Assembly (NCBI GenBank): GCA_030407005.1
Contig: JAUDYN010000005.1
Coordinates: 3,534,001-3,598,000, forward strand
Direction of reading: 5' to 3'
Source: Desarmillaria ectypa
Taxonomy: Eukaryota > Basidiomycota > Agaricomycetes > Agaricales > Physalacriaceae
Length of the DNA: 64,000 nt
The translations under genes were made by a program, and so were the position numbers. Below, one piece after another: positions 32,521 through 45,140 of this stretch (within the stretch, counting starts at the first letter, position 1; each line of letters opens with the position of its first letter). The notes beneath the pieces were generated by a model. It was not told the DNA's origin, ran no database searches, and saw only the letters and a program-made list of their open reading frames with translations.

Positions 32521-35500
32521 GGCTAATTCAGCCAATTCCCCAACTCTATATGATGGTACTGCAGATGGTGAGAAATTTCACTGCTTTACAATGGAAATGA
32601 CTCAGTTCTGCAAAGAAGGTCAGGTGCCTTGAGATGAACAAGTATTCTTAGCATCACATTACCTAAAAGAAAAAGCTCTCTCATACTTCATTCAGAAGGT
32701 CTCTAAGAATCATGCAGAATGGACTCTGTTGACATTTTTACATGGAATGTTCAATGCTTGTTTCCCTCTGAATTATTGTAGTCAGCAACGTGATAAAATA
32801 AAGAGATGTTATCAAAATGATCATACTATTTTAGAATATGTTTACAAGCTTGAAACCTTATATGGACTTGTTGGAGTTACTAGCAAACATGAACATGTCA
32901 TCAAACTTTGGGATGGATTCTGAAAAGAGATGCAATGAGAACTTCACTAGGCAAAACTGAATAAGAAAGTTCATAGTTGGCATCACATTATTGAAGAAGC
33001 TGAACTTATTGAGATGGCTGATCTTGAGGCTGCACCCCACATCAAGAAAAAGAAGCCATCATAAGGAGGTAACAATGGCCATAGTAACAGAAATAATGAA
33101 ACCTCATTAAAGAAGAATAAGCATAATAATAACAACAAAAACTATTCTCACTACAAGAATGGACCCTGAAATGGTGGATCTGCACCATTAGGTCATTCTA
33201 CAGGTCATAACCAGGCATCATCATCATCCAAAGGAGGCTCAAACAATAAGCCTCACAATTCTGGGCATAATGAAGGAGGTGGAAAGCCTTTAACATCATC
33301 CAAATCTGGCAAAATGTCAGATAGTAAGAAAGCAGAATTAGTAGCAGCTAATAAATGTTTCAATTGTGAGGAAGTTGGACATATGGCTCGGAACTGTCCT
33401 CATAATAATACAGTCAAGTCCAATAATAAGAAAGGACCACCAGGATTCTTAGCGTATAGCATGCATTATGAATTAGCTGATGAAAACCTTCAGAATCTTG
33501 CTGAAACTACAGAGATGGCAGATCATATCTCAATTGGAATGATGTTCATGTCTAATGAGAAAGATGGTCAGTCACAGTCTCAGCATTCATCTGATGAAGA
33601 TATTTCAGACCTTAAATCTGTTTCAGAAACAGATAATTTCAGAAGTTCTGATTATGAATTGGATAGAGAGTGGGTATTATGAGCACTTTGAGAACTCTAT
33701 ACCTCATCTGATATGTCTGAAAATGAGGCTGAACCTTCAGTGGCAAGTTCTGATGCTTTGAATGAATCAGAATTGAATGATCTAGAAGCCTTTATTAGTG
33801 ATTTTGGAAGTATAGAATGCAATGAGATCTTACCAGTTCCTGGAATTGAGAATTTTAGCCTTTCATGGTCTGAAAAAGATGCCTGTTCCAAGGATCACAA
33901 TGGTGAACTATTGTACTGCTGGACAGATGATGCAAAGGAAGTCTTTGGGTATTCAGAAACAGGGTATTCAGACTTCATTTTGCATCATGTAATGGATTCT
34001 CACTGGTGTCCTAATAGCATTGGTGATTTCTATCAATATGCAGCTGAGATAAGCCTAAACTATGACACACCATATTCAGAGGATCAGCTTCATTGAGGAG
34101 CAGTGAGCTCTTATCGCTTTAGTGTGTTTTGTCTAAACAATGATATATTCACTATTGTGGATACTGAATCAGAACATGGTGAACTCACAATTTTGGTATC
34201 TCTGCTTCGAAATCTGAAGTTCTGAATTGGTGCTTGGTATGCAAAGCAATGTGCAAGACTGCTTGCACTGCCATTTGATTCTGCAAAGTGGTTTAGCAAG
34301 TCCTCAGAACTTGGAGATGCCCTTATTCAAGGATTACACTTTACTCTGAGCCATAGCATCAGCAATTACCCTGACTTGAAGAAATTAGGCTTTAATGAGA
34401 GCCAAGTTTCACCCTATGACCAGTTCAGTATAACCTGAGAAGTTCAATCAGACAAGCTTACAGTTGTAGACCATTCTAACCTTGCAATACTTCAAATTGA
34501 GGCTATAAGACTTGAAAACCCATACTTTGATACTATTGGATGGTTATTGAAGAACTTGAAGGCATTTCTGACTATGCAATATAAGTTGGTCCTTCTTGAT
34601 GAGCTTCATTTTGAAAAACTAAAGCATGCTGAAGCTACCAAGATTAGATCTGAGCAATGGCGACTTCAAAGAATGGGAAATGTACTTGCTGAAGCTCTTG
34701 AAGCAAAGCTTCATGAGAGCCAACCATACTCAGGGGATACCTCAGAACCTCATGGTCATCTTTGCTTCATGATGTGAGAATCTAAAGAAGATCACATACT
34801 TAAGTTCATTGACCATGACCAAGAATTAGGAGGAGAATTACCTATCTCATGGATATTAGACCCACAATTTAGTTCAGGAGAGTTCTGGGGAAGGCAACTG
34901 GCTATGTTTGACCATATACCTGCCTTTCAGAATATGGATTACCCTCAGATAGGACATTCACTAGCCACTGCTGCTTGAAAATCCTTGACTAAGCATATTC
35001 TGTTTATCAAGGAATCCAGGAATATGGAAGAGGATGTTTCATACATCATTTATCCTCACCCAAGAAAGCCCTCACAAGAGTACATCATTGAGGATATTCA
35101 TTGTGAGTTTAAAATATCAGTATCAATCAAGTACCTGACCAACCCGAACTTCAATTTGCCAAATTGGTACCAGAAGAAGCTTGATGAAGCCTATGAAAAT
35201 CTTCTACAATGCTTAAAAAGCCCTGTTGAATATGAGTTCCTTACCTGCTTATACTTGCAGTCTATGGAAATGAACCTATTTGAGAAAGAACTTGATTCTG
35301 TGGTTGCAGCAGCTGATAGCTACTTGCACTTGATAAATAGCAACTTGCATTGGGAAGAATGAAATGGCTACACTCATATTATGAGAATCGCAGGAGTCCA
35401 AATTAAGCCAAAGACATACCCTACTATCCAGCAAAATGCCTCAGTTGTCAAGGACATCAGCTGTGTGGTGCCACAATCTCTAATTATTATCATTAATATC

Positions 35501-38500
35501 AATGGAAAGCCATGCTGAGTCTTGGTTGATACAGGCTCACTGAGAGATTTCATGTCTACTCAATTAGCAGATCAGTTAAGAGTATTCAAGACATATCTTT
35601 CATCGTCAATCTCCTTGCATCTTGCAGTCCAAGGATCTCATTCAAAGATTCTCTGTAGGACAAAGGTTCAATTCAAGTACTAGAGCATCAAGTCAGAATA
35701 TTACTTTGACATCGCAAACCTCTCTGGCTATGATTTGGTCCTTGGAACCTCATGGTTGTACCAGTATAATGTTCATGTTAGCTTTAATCCATCATCTATC
35801 AAGATTGGAAGTAACATGGCATTGCCTATAGTGAGTGATAATGTTAGCCAAATTCAGACTCAAGCTATGATGGTTAGTGAGGATGCACTTGAGCAAGTTT
35901 GTGCAGAGCTTCATGAGTATGCAGCCTCCATTTGCAAAACAGCTTTGGAAACACCATTACCACCACTATGGGCCATCAACCATAAGATCCCATTGATTGA
36001 TAAGCACAAGACATATCCCTGGAGACCATCTAGATGCTCTGAGGCTTTTCACTCATAATAGGACCAAAAACAAAGGGATTACTTGTCTTCAGGTAGATGG
36101 AAACTTACTACTGCAGGAAATTCAGTACCAATGTTGCTGATTCCAAAAGTAGGGAAGCAAAAACACTTACTCTGAACTGTCATTGACTTGTAATCATACA
36201 ATACTAACACTCGCAAAGTATCAGCACCTCTCCCAAGTATTGAAGGGATCTTGCATTGTGTTGTGAAATGCAAATACTGAAGTATTATTGACAGCAAGGA
36301 TGCCTACGAGCAAATCCAAATTATTCCTGAGCATGTTGATAGGACTACTGTCACAACTCCTGATGAAAATATGGTCAGTCTCGTTCTACAACAGGGTGAC
36401 TGCAATGCACCTACAACTTACTAGGTACTGATAAACCATATCTTCTCACCCTACATAGGTGTCTTCATGGAGGTTTACCTAGATGATGTTATTATCTATT
36501 CAGACACAGTCAAGGATCACATTAAGCATGTTAAATGTATTATTGATGTGTTGAAGTGAGAACAATTATACTTGAGTGCCTCAAAACTTAACTTCTTACT
36601 AAAAGAAATGAAAGTACTTGGTCATATTATTGATGATAATGGAATATATATGGATCCTGATAAGGTAGACTCTGTAATCAACTGGAAGACTCCTACATCA
36701 AAAGGATTATTGTCAGGATTTCTTGAAAGCATAGGATATCTCACAGATGACTTACCTTGCATCTGTGGTCCCATGAGAATCCTTTATACCCTCACAGGCT
36801 CAACAGTCCCATTCTATTGGTCCTACACTGAACAGCAAGCCTTTGATGAGATCAAAAAAATTATTGAGCATCACCATAACTATAGCTGAATACTATTAGA
36901 ATACTCACCAAATCATAAACTTGTCTGGATGATCATGGATGCAAGCTCTGCAAGCATTGCAGGCTATGTTGCACAAGATAATGAATGGCAGAAGGCCAAA
37001 GTCCCAGCTTTCTATTCTGCAAAGCTCAGTTCAGTGCAACATAATTATGTGGTTCATGAACTAGAAATGCTAGTGGGTCTTGAAATGATGCTATGCCACT
37101 GGGATGTCCTACAGGGTATTCATTTCACATAGATAACAGATCATAAGGGATTAATTCATCTTATGAAGCAAAAAGACCTAATAGAAAGGCAAGCACATTG
37201 GTTAGAAAAGATGAGCATGTTCGATTTCAAAATACAATACATACCTGGTGAAACCAATGTTCTCTCAGATGCCCTCTCATGCATATACACCAACGATGCC
37301 CCTAGTACTGTTCGTGCATGCTCTGAATACACTGTTCATGATGATAATGTCAGTATGAATCATCTAAACAATCATGGAATCACCATACTATTACTAGCAG
37401 GCTTGGAAGCCTTTGCAGCACATACAATCCATGCCAGAGCACTCCCAAAATGATCCAATGCAGATACAGGTCATCCAGAAACGTTGTTTGAGTTTGCAAA
37501 GAGAATGAAAGGTCATGTATACGTTGTTGGCCCTAGACATGCACAGGAGGGTGGGAGCACCGAAAATTTGGCTTCATCATCATCCAGTACACGTTGCAAT
37601 AGCCCTAAGTTCATTAACAAACCCAAAACATGGTCAGAAAGCAGTGGAAATGATGATAAACAGCAGAAAAAGCTCACCATCAAAATCCCTGCAAGATCAA
37701 GCCATAGCTTCAAGGATACAAGCCAGAACTTATCCAAACAATCTGCCAGAGCTTCAGGAGACATGCCTAGAGGTTCCAAGAGCAATGACTTGTCACACAA
37801 AAGTCAGGATGGCAGTAGATCTGAAGAGACTGATGCCCAAAGTGCTAGCAAAGCAAGATCACATAATCAGGAAAAAGTCGGCACTGACTTAGACTTGACT
37901 GGGGTAACATTGCTCAATGTTATCCCCTCACTCAATGGCCTCAACTTTGAAAAGGCAATACAGCACCAGTATTCTAATGATCCTCTTTTCAAGAAAATAG
38001 TGGAAAACCCGGCCCACTTTGCTAACTTTGAGTGGAACCAGAATATTGGCCTTCTCTATCTAAAGAAGGATAATGACCAACTTCTCTGCATACCTCATAC
38101 TCTCATAAATGGTCATACAGCTCAAGAAATTATTATTTTAGAAGCTCATTCAATTTTAGCTTATCTTGGTGCAAGCAAAACGTTAGATTATCTTCACCAG
38201 AATGTATGGTGGAAGGATATGGTTTCAGATATCAAATTATATTGTGAGTCATGTCATACTTGCAAAATGAGCAAGCCTAACAACCAGAAGTCTTATAGCC
38301 TTCTGCACTCTCTCAAGATTTCGTTGTATTCCTAGAAAGCTATTGGTATTGACTTTGTGGGACCATTACCAGATTCAAAAAATCACGATGGAACTTTTGA
38401 CTTGATGACTGTTATTATTGATCTATTTACTTCAATAGTACACCTTGTTCCATGCCATACAACCTACTTGGCTTGCCAAGTGGCTGAACTGATGTTTGAG

Positions 38501-40483
38501 CATGTCTACAAGCACCATGGAATGCCTCGATGGATTATAAGTGATCGTGACTCTCTGTTCACTAGTGTCTTTTGAAAAAGACTGCATGAGCTTACAGGAA
38601 CCCAGCTGAATATGTCCAGTGCATATCACCCTCAGAGTGACAGGGCTACAGAATGGGCTAATTGTACTATTACCCAGATGTTATAGAAGTGTATAGACTC
38701 AACTCAAAAGGATTGAGTATCAAAATTACCAGCTATTGAATTTGCCCTTAACTGTGCCCAGTCAGAAACTACTGGATATGCTCCATTCATGCTCAACACA
38801 GGACAGATGCCTCAATCAATAATATGGAACTTGAACATGAAGAATGAGTATCCATCAGTCCATTCCTTTGTCCAATTGTAATGTCTAGCTATTATATCAG
38901 CTCATGATGCAATTCTTGAGGCTCGAGTCAAGCAAACTCGGATCACAAATAGAAAGTGGCATTTTGAGCCCTTCCATGAAGGTGATTTGGTATATGTATC
39001 CACCTAGAATTTGAAGTTTGCTAAAGGTCTAGCTCGCAAATTAATTCTAAAATATATTGGCCCTTACAAGATATCAAGGGACTTTGGAAATCATTCATTC
39101 CATGTGGAGCTACCTTCAAGCTTTATTCAGAGAGGAGTACACCCAGTTTTTCACTCTTTCTTGCTTCAGATACATGTTCCTAATGATAATCATAGATTTC
39201 TAGGATGTTTTGACACCCAGATACAAGAAACTCCAGAGGCAGACCCTCAATGGAAAATTGAATGGGTATTATCACATCATGGTGCTAAGGATCAAGCAGT
39301 GTTTGAAGTGAAATGGACTACTGGTGATATTATGTGGATGCCATTTGACCAGCTTGTAGAGCTTGGCAGCCTCACTGACTATCTTGATCTGTTAGGATGT
39401 ACATCTATTGATAACCTTCCAAGAGATCAAGCACCACTACCACCCAATCCAGAACAGTATGGAATTTCCATGGAAAGTATCTCATTTGATTTAAATAATC
39501 ATGCAAGGGTAGAAAAGGGTACATCTGTTGTGATTTTTCCTTCACTTGTGCATTCTTTCCCTCATTATTCCCCACTACACTATTCTCCCTTCAGATCCAT
39601 CACCTCTCTATTCCCCCCAGCTATGCCCATTGACCATGCTAAATCCCATGGTAAGAAGGGTCACAAACTCCCTGCTTACCTTCATCCTCTAATCGCTACT
39701 GCTTCGGTGCCAATTCCAAAGGCCTTTACTATTCACAGGAATTGTGAGTGGTTTGATGTTCATGAAGCCCCAGGCTCAGGTGTCTTTGGAGGCCTTGTTG
39801 CAAAGGTCCATGCTGTACACATGCTCAAGTGTGTTGAACACAACCATCTTCTTCATAATATGCATGCCAAGGATGGGATTTTAGAGTGCAGACAGATTCA
39901 CTCAGAGCCCATTGCCTATAGTGCCATTGCTGCATCCTTCAATGCAGGTCCCTAGCCTGAAAAGTTCATCGAGTGGGTCAAGCCCAGTCTCACTAACCCC
40001 AATGGGACTAATTCCTACACCCTATCAAATCTCCTTATCCCATCCCCCACCAGTAAAGGGCTTCATATTGACATAAAGTTCCTCTCTGATCCTTGCAAGC
40101 TCATCATTCCTGGCTATGTCATTATCCCTGAGCAGGAATACAACAAAACTCATTTCCTTGGCCATCAGATATTATTCCAGTGCGAAACTGCCAAGGAAAG
40201 GGCTATCCAGCATTGCCTCGATAAAAAAGCCAGATTGATGTGGGATGAACAATCTGTAGAGCACTATGCTTCTATGGCAGACTCATGGGATGGATTTCTG
40301 TCAGATGATCTCCCTGAGTTCATTGAAGGCAGCACTGGATCAATCAATGCAGATGGAGACCCAGATCCAGATCATGGAAAGACCACTCTTAAAGAACAGG
40401 ATGGCCTGCTCTATTACCATGATTTGGAGGGTGACAAAACCGACATGAATGGAGACACCACCATGAATAATGCCAACAAGTAA
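32520..40483 (+). pseudogene. gypsy C gag-pol, 33 in-frame stops, no frameshift
   Basis: One frame for almost 8 kb. Order: capsid-like FLHGMFNACFPLNY; zinc knuckle CFNCEEVGHMARNC (33357); a 1.6-kb acidic region of unknown role (33713-35360); protease LVDTGSLRDFMS (35520) and GYDLVLGTSWLYQ; RT with VPMLLIPK, IIDSKDAYEQIQI and YLDDVIIYSD (36477); RNase H (36900-37300); a Ser-rich linker; integrase zinc region ending CESCHTCKMSK (38250), GIDFVGPLPDSKN and SAYHPQSDRATE; chromodomain-like FEVKWTTGDIMWMPFDQL (39300); and a further 350-residue tail. Of the 33 stops, 20 are TGA, 9 TAG and 4 TAA. The zinc-region His before LGASKT is Tyr (CAT to TAT). The terminal TAA is 40481-40483. Confidence 0.92.
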
Positions 40484-40594
40484 CTTTGTAATGTCTCTCA
40501 TTTTGTCCATCATTTTATTGATTTCTGTTGATCACACTCATTTATTTCTTTTACTCTACCTACAATGTCCAACTTCGTTGGCCAGGAGGGCATA

Positions 40595-40828
40595 TGTAAT
40601 GAGCCAGCTACAGTCCCGGTCCCTTTCTCCATTTCATACCCTGTTGTCGCTCCACTTGCTCCACCGTTCGCGCCTTGTTCGATATTATCTATTTGATATT
40701 AGTTAGTAGTATAAAAGAGCTACGTACCGCTGTAGTAGCTCGGGTTTTTCGCAATTAACCAGCCTTTACACCTGTCACTATTTGCGTCAAGCTCCTTGTG
40801 AGAGCCCGTGACTTTCGCCACCCTCTCA
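40595..40828 (+). repeat. 3' LTR of gypsy C
   Basis: 234 bp, same ends as the 5' copy, followed by CGAAC. It retains eight CpGs missing from the 5' LTR. Confidence 0.95.
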
Positions 40829-40833
40829 CGAAC

Positions 40834-41942
40834 TCTAGTGTCCCTTCAAGTGAGTCAATCATCTCGGTAAATTTTCATCTTGGAGTCTTCAAACAGGCAA
40901 CAGAGCATGAAAAGTGAAAGACAACGGCATCTACAGATCTGATCAATGAGTGCGTATATCCAGAGAAAAAATGGGGGAGACATACACACATGTGCTACCC
41001 TTGCCCTTTGATAACCGGTGGCTCGACAACGCACGTTTATGGAAGCCGGCAGCTCGCACATCATCCTATCTTTTGCTATCCGCACTACTTTTCGAATTGT
41101 GGCCGCTGTATTCAGTTCCCTGTTCAACGGCAATCCCAGATGACGCTTCGGTACAACCTGAGCATGCCCAACTAACTTGATGATATCCTGGCATACAGTG
41201 TGGCATAGATACAAATCGGATTTCCTCCGAAGATGGGGAGCGAGTTGAGGTGAGTATTGCGAAGAAGAACGAGAATCAGGACCAAGAGACCAAGAGATGC
41301 AGTTGTAGCCAAAACATGAGACGTCAAAAAAAGGTTGGGTAGTGAGTCATAGGGAGAGATGCTAAGTAATAACTTGTGTCTTTTTCACGGCCTCGGACGA
41401 CGGAACAGCTACCTCCCACGTTTCAGCACATCGCAACGTGGAATGCGTTGAAAATAACGTGGTGGCCGGAAATGAAAAGCCGAGTTGCACGTGGCAATCT
41501 GTTTCTGCCCGTTCTCCGGTCATTACTTTCCGTTCTTTTGGGACACTGGCGAACGTGATATAGAAGTGATGGGCGACCCCGTGGCTCATCCTGGGAAGGG
41601 TATACTAATACCCAGTCAGGCTTGGCCGTATCATTAGCGCTTAGATGGGATACCGACGTTGGAAAGTAGTCCACAGTGGTGACAGGCCATTTGTGGCAAT
41701 TAAATGACTCCAGAAGGGGTGAAGCACTCGAAATGATATTGTCGCAGATGTCGGATGGTATGCTGTGTGTGTGTCGAGGAGCCATGAACACTTGATAGAT
41801 CTGGAAGGGGTCACCACCAACGACTTCAACTGCTATGCTTCCATCCGTCCTGGTCCCGGACGCCAAGTCCAATTTGGTCCTAAATTAAATTCGGTACCGT
41901 GATGAGATTTGCAAAAAGAGAGAAAAATTCAATCAAACAGTA
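40834..41942. other. no gene seen
   Basis: Frames of 119 codons (40855-41214 minus) and 149 codons (41423-41872 minus) exist, but neither shows a domain, a clean start context or intron signals. I treat the stretch as intergenic or decayed. Confidence 0.5.
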
Positions 41943-42040
41943 GCATCAAATTGTACCAAGGAAATTGATCCCCCGGCGGGTCGAAACTTCCGTATCTGCA
42001 CAGTGGCAACGACCCAGGTTACCAACATCCCCATTAATGC
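41943..42040 (-). pseudogene. tRNA-Gly(GCC) pseudogene with intron
   Basis: Minus-strand GCATTAA...GGTAACCTGGGTCGTTGCCA matches the two tRNA-Gly genes at 9524 and 12047, with anticodon stem GGTCG/CGACC and anticodon GCC. The D arm and T loop (ATCAATT) have lost key bases. About eight extra bases lie between the T stem and the TTGATGC acceptor strand, so it should not fold or be transcribed properly. Confidence 0.65.
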
Positions 42041-42382
42041 ATATAGAAATGGCTCCTGGGAATCAGAATACACCCTAAGAATGCGATAGTGCACCTTCTT
42101 GCATTCTATCAGCGGGTCCATGGTCTTTTGACAGTCCATCCAGATACATCTCCTACGCACATCGCGACTTGTTATCTGGCCTTTTCGCTTTTGTCTCGAA
42201 ACGCGAGATGGCACAAAAGCTAAAAATTCTCGATAACCCACTGATGGTCGACACCCCAGCACTACCTACTTCGTCGGTGTCATTCAGCATTGGAAAGAAT
42301 ATATGTATCGATAGTCATAAACTAAGAACAAGAATCAGTCTTCCATAATGATGGTAAAGCCTTGCAACGCGCACGTTCTAAA

Positions 42383-42640
42383 CAGCACAACATAGGCTAG
42401 TACATTTTAACTCGTAAAAAACGAAACCTTAAAAAGCTTTGTTTTAGCAAAACCTTTCTCGATCCCGAAAAGGCCGTCAGTAAAACGGCGTGAAAAACTT
42501 TTCCCCTAATGGAACAATAGAATTAACATAACTCTTTGTTTTACAGCGCTCAAAACAAGGTCGTAAAAACTGAAGCTGAAATCGAAACCTTTTAAGATTC
42601 CATTTTAGGCTATCAAAAACGCACCAGCCTCTGCAGTGCA
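42383..42640 (-). repeat. dispersed non-coding repeat 'M', copy 2
   Basis: Inverted relative to copy 1 at 3627-3882, with colinear similarity over the whole length. Confidence 0.75.
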
Positions 42641-43665
42641 GACGTTGAGGAAGGAAGCGGAGCGGAAATTCCGATGGTTTGACGGTTCACCCATTCGTAG
42701 ATGAAGAAAGAGAACGAAGTGTTCTGCTTGAGATTGCTGAAGATAGATTGGGATCTGCGGTTGTTTTGCACAACTGCATGGGTTGGGCTGAAGAGTAGTT
42801 AAAAAAAGGCACAGATGGCTCTGTACCTGGAATTGTCGCCAACAAAACGTACCCATAAATTATCGTCAGTTCGTGACCAGTTTCGAGGACAGAATAATGA
42901 AATTCCCGTTCTGATAGCGTGCGTATTTTGGATTTTGTTATCCATGATACGGGACAGAGGTTGACTAGATTCGTGATACGTTAGAGAAGATAAAGTCTTG
43001 GTTCCGTGATTTGCCGGTGTTACCGTTGGCTCATGTTAGTTAAGAGCAGCTGTCGTCGTCCAGCGCACTGGTAGAAAAGATTGACTCAAAGCAACACGCG
43101 ATAGCAAATTTTAAGGCATCTGTGGATACAAAATTCAGCAAATAGGATTGAAGACAAACCAGGCCTACCGAGACGCGGATTTCCTGCTAAGCCTACCCTA
43201 GAAATGACCCCAGAAGTACGCGTCCTCGGCTGATATTTTGTGCTATTCCAGTAGGAGAGAGACTGGCGCGAGCTACAGATAAATGTTAGCTCTGAGTTGG
43301 GGACGGAAATGAAGCGAGGAGCATGTGCGTGATGTCATCACCCAACATCGACCGTCCTTGGCACAGCCCTCGGCCTCAGACCTCACTAGCACTCCTGACA
43401 CGACCTCATATTTTAAATTAATATGCTCTTTACCCTGGACAGCACTTCGCTTCAAACTGCCTCAGTGGCGAGTGCGTCGTTTTCTCTCGAACGCGCTAAC
43501 ATAAGGCACTGAAAGACTGGGACTTTGTCGGATAACTATCCCAGGTCACCCCTACAATTCTGCATGAATCTGCGAACAAAGATGATATGCGACTACGACC
43601 GGTGAATCTACTGGACTGCTTGTTTAATATGCGAAAGCTGACACCCTAGATAGCTAGAGCAAGTA
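42641..43665. other. no gene seen
   Basis: Only short frames on both strands and no recognisable repeat ends. Confidence 0.5.
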
Positions 43666-45140
43666 ATGGCCTGCCTCACAACAATTACAAGCAGTCCTAG
43701 TTGCCACGAAAATGATCCCCTATGGCCACTATCTGCGAACTACAACAATTGTGATCTCTACACAACCAATGAACCAGAACACCTTCTTCTCGATTGGTTG
43801 TTTGTCGATGAAAATTCATTCAAAGACCCTCCTCTCGGGAACTCGACGTCCTATACCGACGATCAAAAGGCAGCATGAATTATTATTATGTCCACCAACA
43901 CCGTCTCCACTCGAGGTCACATCATTGAATTCATGGCCAATACCTGCGCACTCCAACATAGGCTACACTTCTTTTCCGCGCTCGTGAACACAACCACCAC
44001 ATGTTTTTTCTGTTGGGATCGCGATTCTACCTTAGTTTCACGCTCCTTCCCCTATCGTTCTGAATCATATCTGTTCGAGCTGTGATTTGTTAGGCTGCCA
44101 CGAGAAGCGATGGGTGTCGATGCTACCATTTCTGTAGTCTCAAAGGCTGAAGAAGACCTCGCTTGTGCAGCCCTTCATGAGCATCTAGATGACACTGTCA
44201 CGCGTCCACCTCTCAAAATCACATTCCTTGATACAGAAGGGCGTAGATGCGAAGTTATTGCTGGACCGCTATAGCGCAGCCTTGATCCGTTGTCGGCAGA
44301 TGTACGTCTGGTTATTCACCGTATGGTCCTGCCAACTGCACTCTCGGTTTCTTGAAGAATAGCTGGCATGACGAGCTCCTGCACAGACCAGAATCGGAGT
44401 TCATGAGAACACTAAACAAACACTATATTCCCATGTCCCAACTTTGATTTACGGTGGAGGCGTGGGTGATGATGCTCATGACCAAAAGACCACGAACACG
44501 CCGCTGCATCATGAAACTGTGGGTCTGACAGGACTAATGGTATTACAGGCGTTCATAGGTGAGCGCTACCAAAAGGTTGAATTTGATATCTTCTAACACG
44601 AGATATCACAACCCACCAGGGAGCATATGAAAAGTATCGTCTTTTTCATTGCGACATCAGTAGTGACAACATCCTTATCCTACCGAACGGAGAGGGATGT
44701 TCAATGACTGGGACCTTGCCATCCACGCTGACAGCCCTGAAAAAGACCCCCATCAGGTCACTCGAATGGTAAAACATGAGCTTCTTGTCTTTGATTACGG
44801 TTCTAATTCGTTTGCACTGGGAGCCTGAAGATATATATCCGCCATGCTACTTGAGAATCCACTGAAAGCAAATGATCTTCAAGACGATCTGGAGTCATTT
44901 GTTCACGTCATCATGTATCGCGACCTTCATTGCGTTCAGCATAACAAAGTCGCCGAACTCCTTGATCTCATACGTCAGATATACGACCTGGTACTACCGA
45001 ACTGGAGTGGAAATGCCCAAGGAGGTCATGGAAAGAGACTGCTCATGGCAACTGCAGGTCTCACCGTTCCAGGCGAAGATTTTTCTTTTACAATATCCAT
45101 TCCCTTGAACTCATGGTTTGCGTGGTCTATTTAACTGGTT
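43666..45140 (+). pseudogene. FunK1-type fungal protein kinase, decayed
   Basis: Kinase landmarks appear in order but in changing frames: RGHIIEFMANTCALQHRLHF and CWDRDSTLVSRSFPYRSES (about 43910-44060), SKAEEDLACAALHEHL, FLKNSWHDEL ... ESEFMRTLNKHYI (44350-44430), VPTLIYGGGVGDDAHD, GAYEKYRLFHCDISSDNIL (catalytic loop, HRD changed to HCD, 44620-44680), FNDWDLAIHAD (metal-binding DWD) and LQDDLESFVHVI (44880). At least three frameshifts and several stops separate them. FunK1 kinases are an expanded family of Agaricomycetes with unknown substrates. The first 70 codons (43666-43878) share the frame but are less certain to belong. Confidence 0.75.

Larger units (their letters stand above)
30508..40828 (+). 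mobile_element. complete Ty3/gypsy retrotransposon C (chromovirus-like)
   Basis: 10,321 bp with 234-bp LTRs and exact duplications CGAAC (30503-30507 and 40829-40833). Protease, RT, RNase H, integrase order places it in Ty3/gypsy, and a chromodomain-like region follows the integrase. It sits only 57 bp from copia A', so both elements hit the same intergenic DNA. Confidence 0.95.

Noticed and set aside
22234..40483. UGA (and UAG) read as amino acids in the retroelements
   Set aside because: The many TGA codons in intact frames invite this idea, but host genes here use TGA and TAA normally, TAG and TAA stops also occur, and LTR CpG decay gives a simpler explanation.
40855..41214. 119-codon frame on the minus strand
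   Set aside because: No conserved pattern; likely chance.
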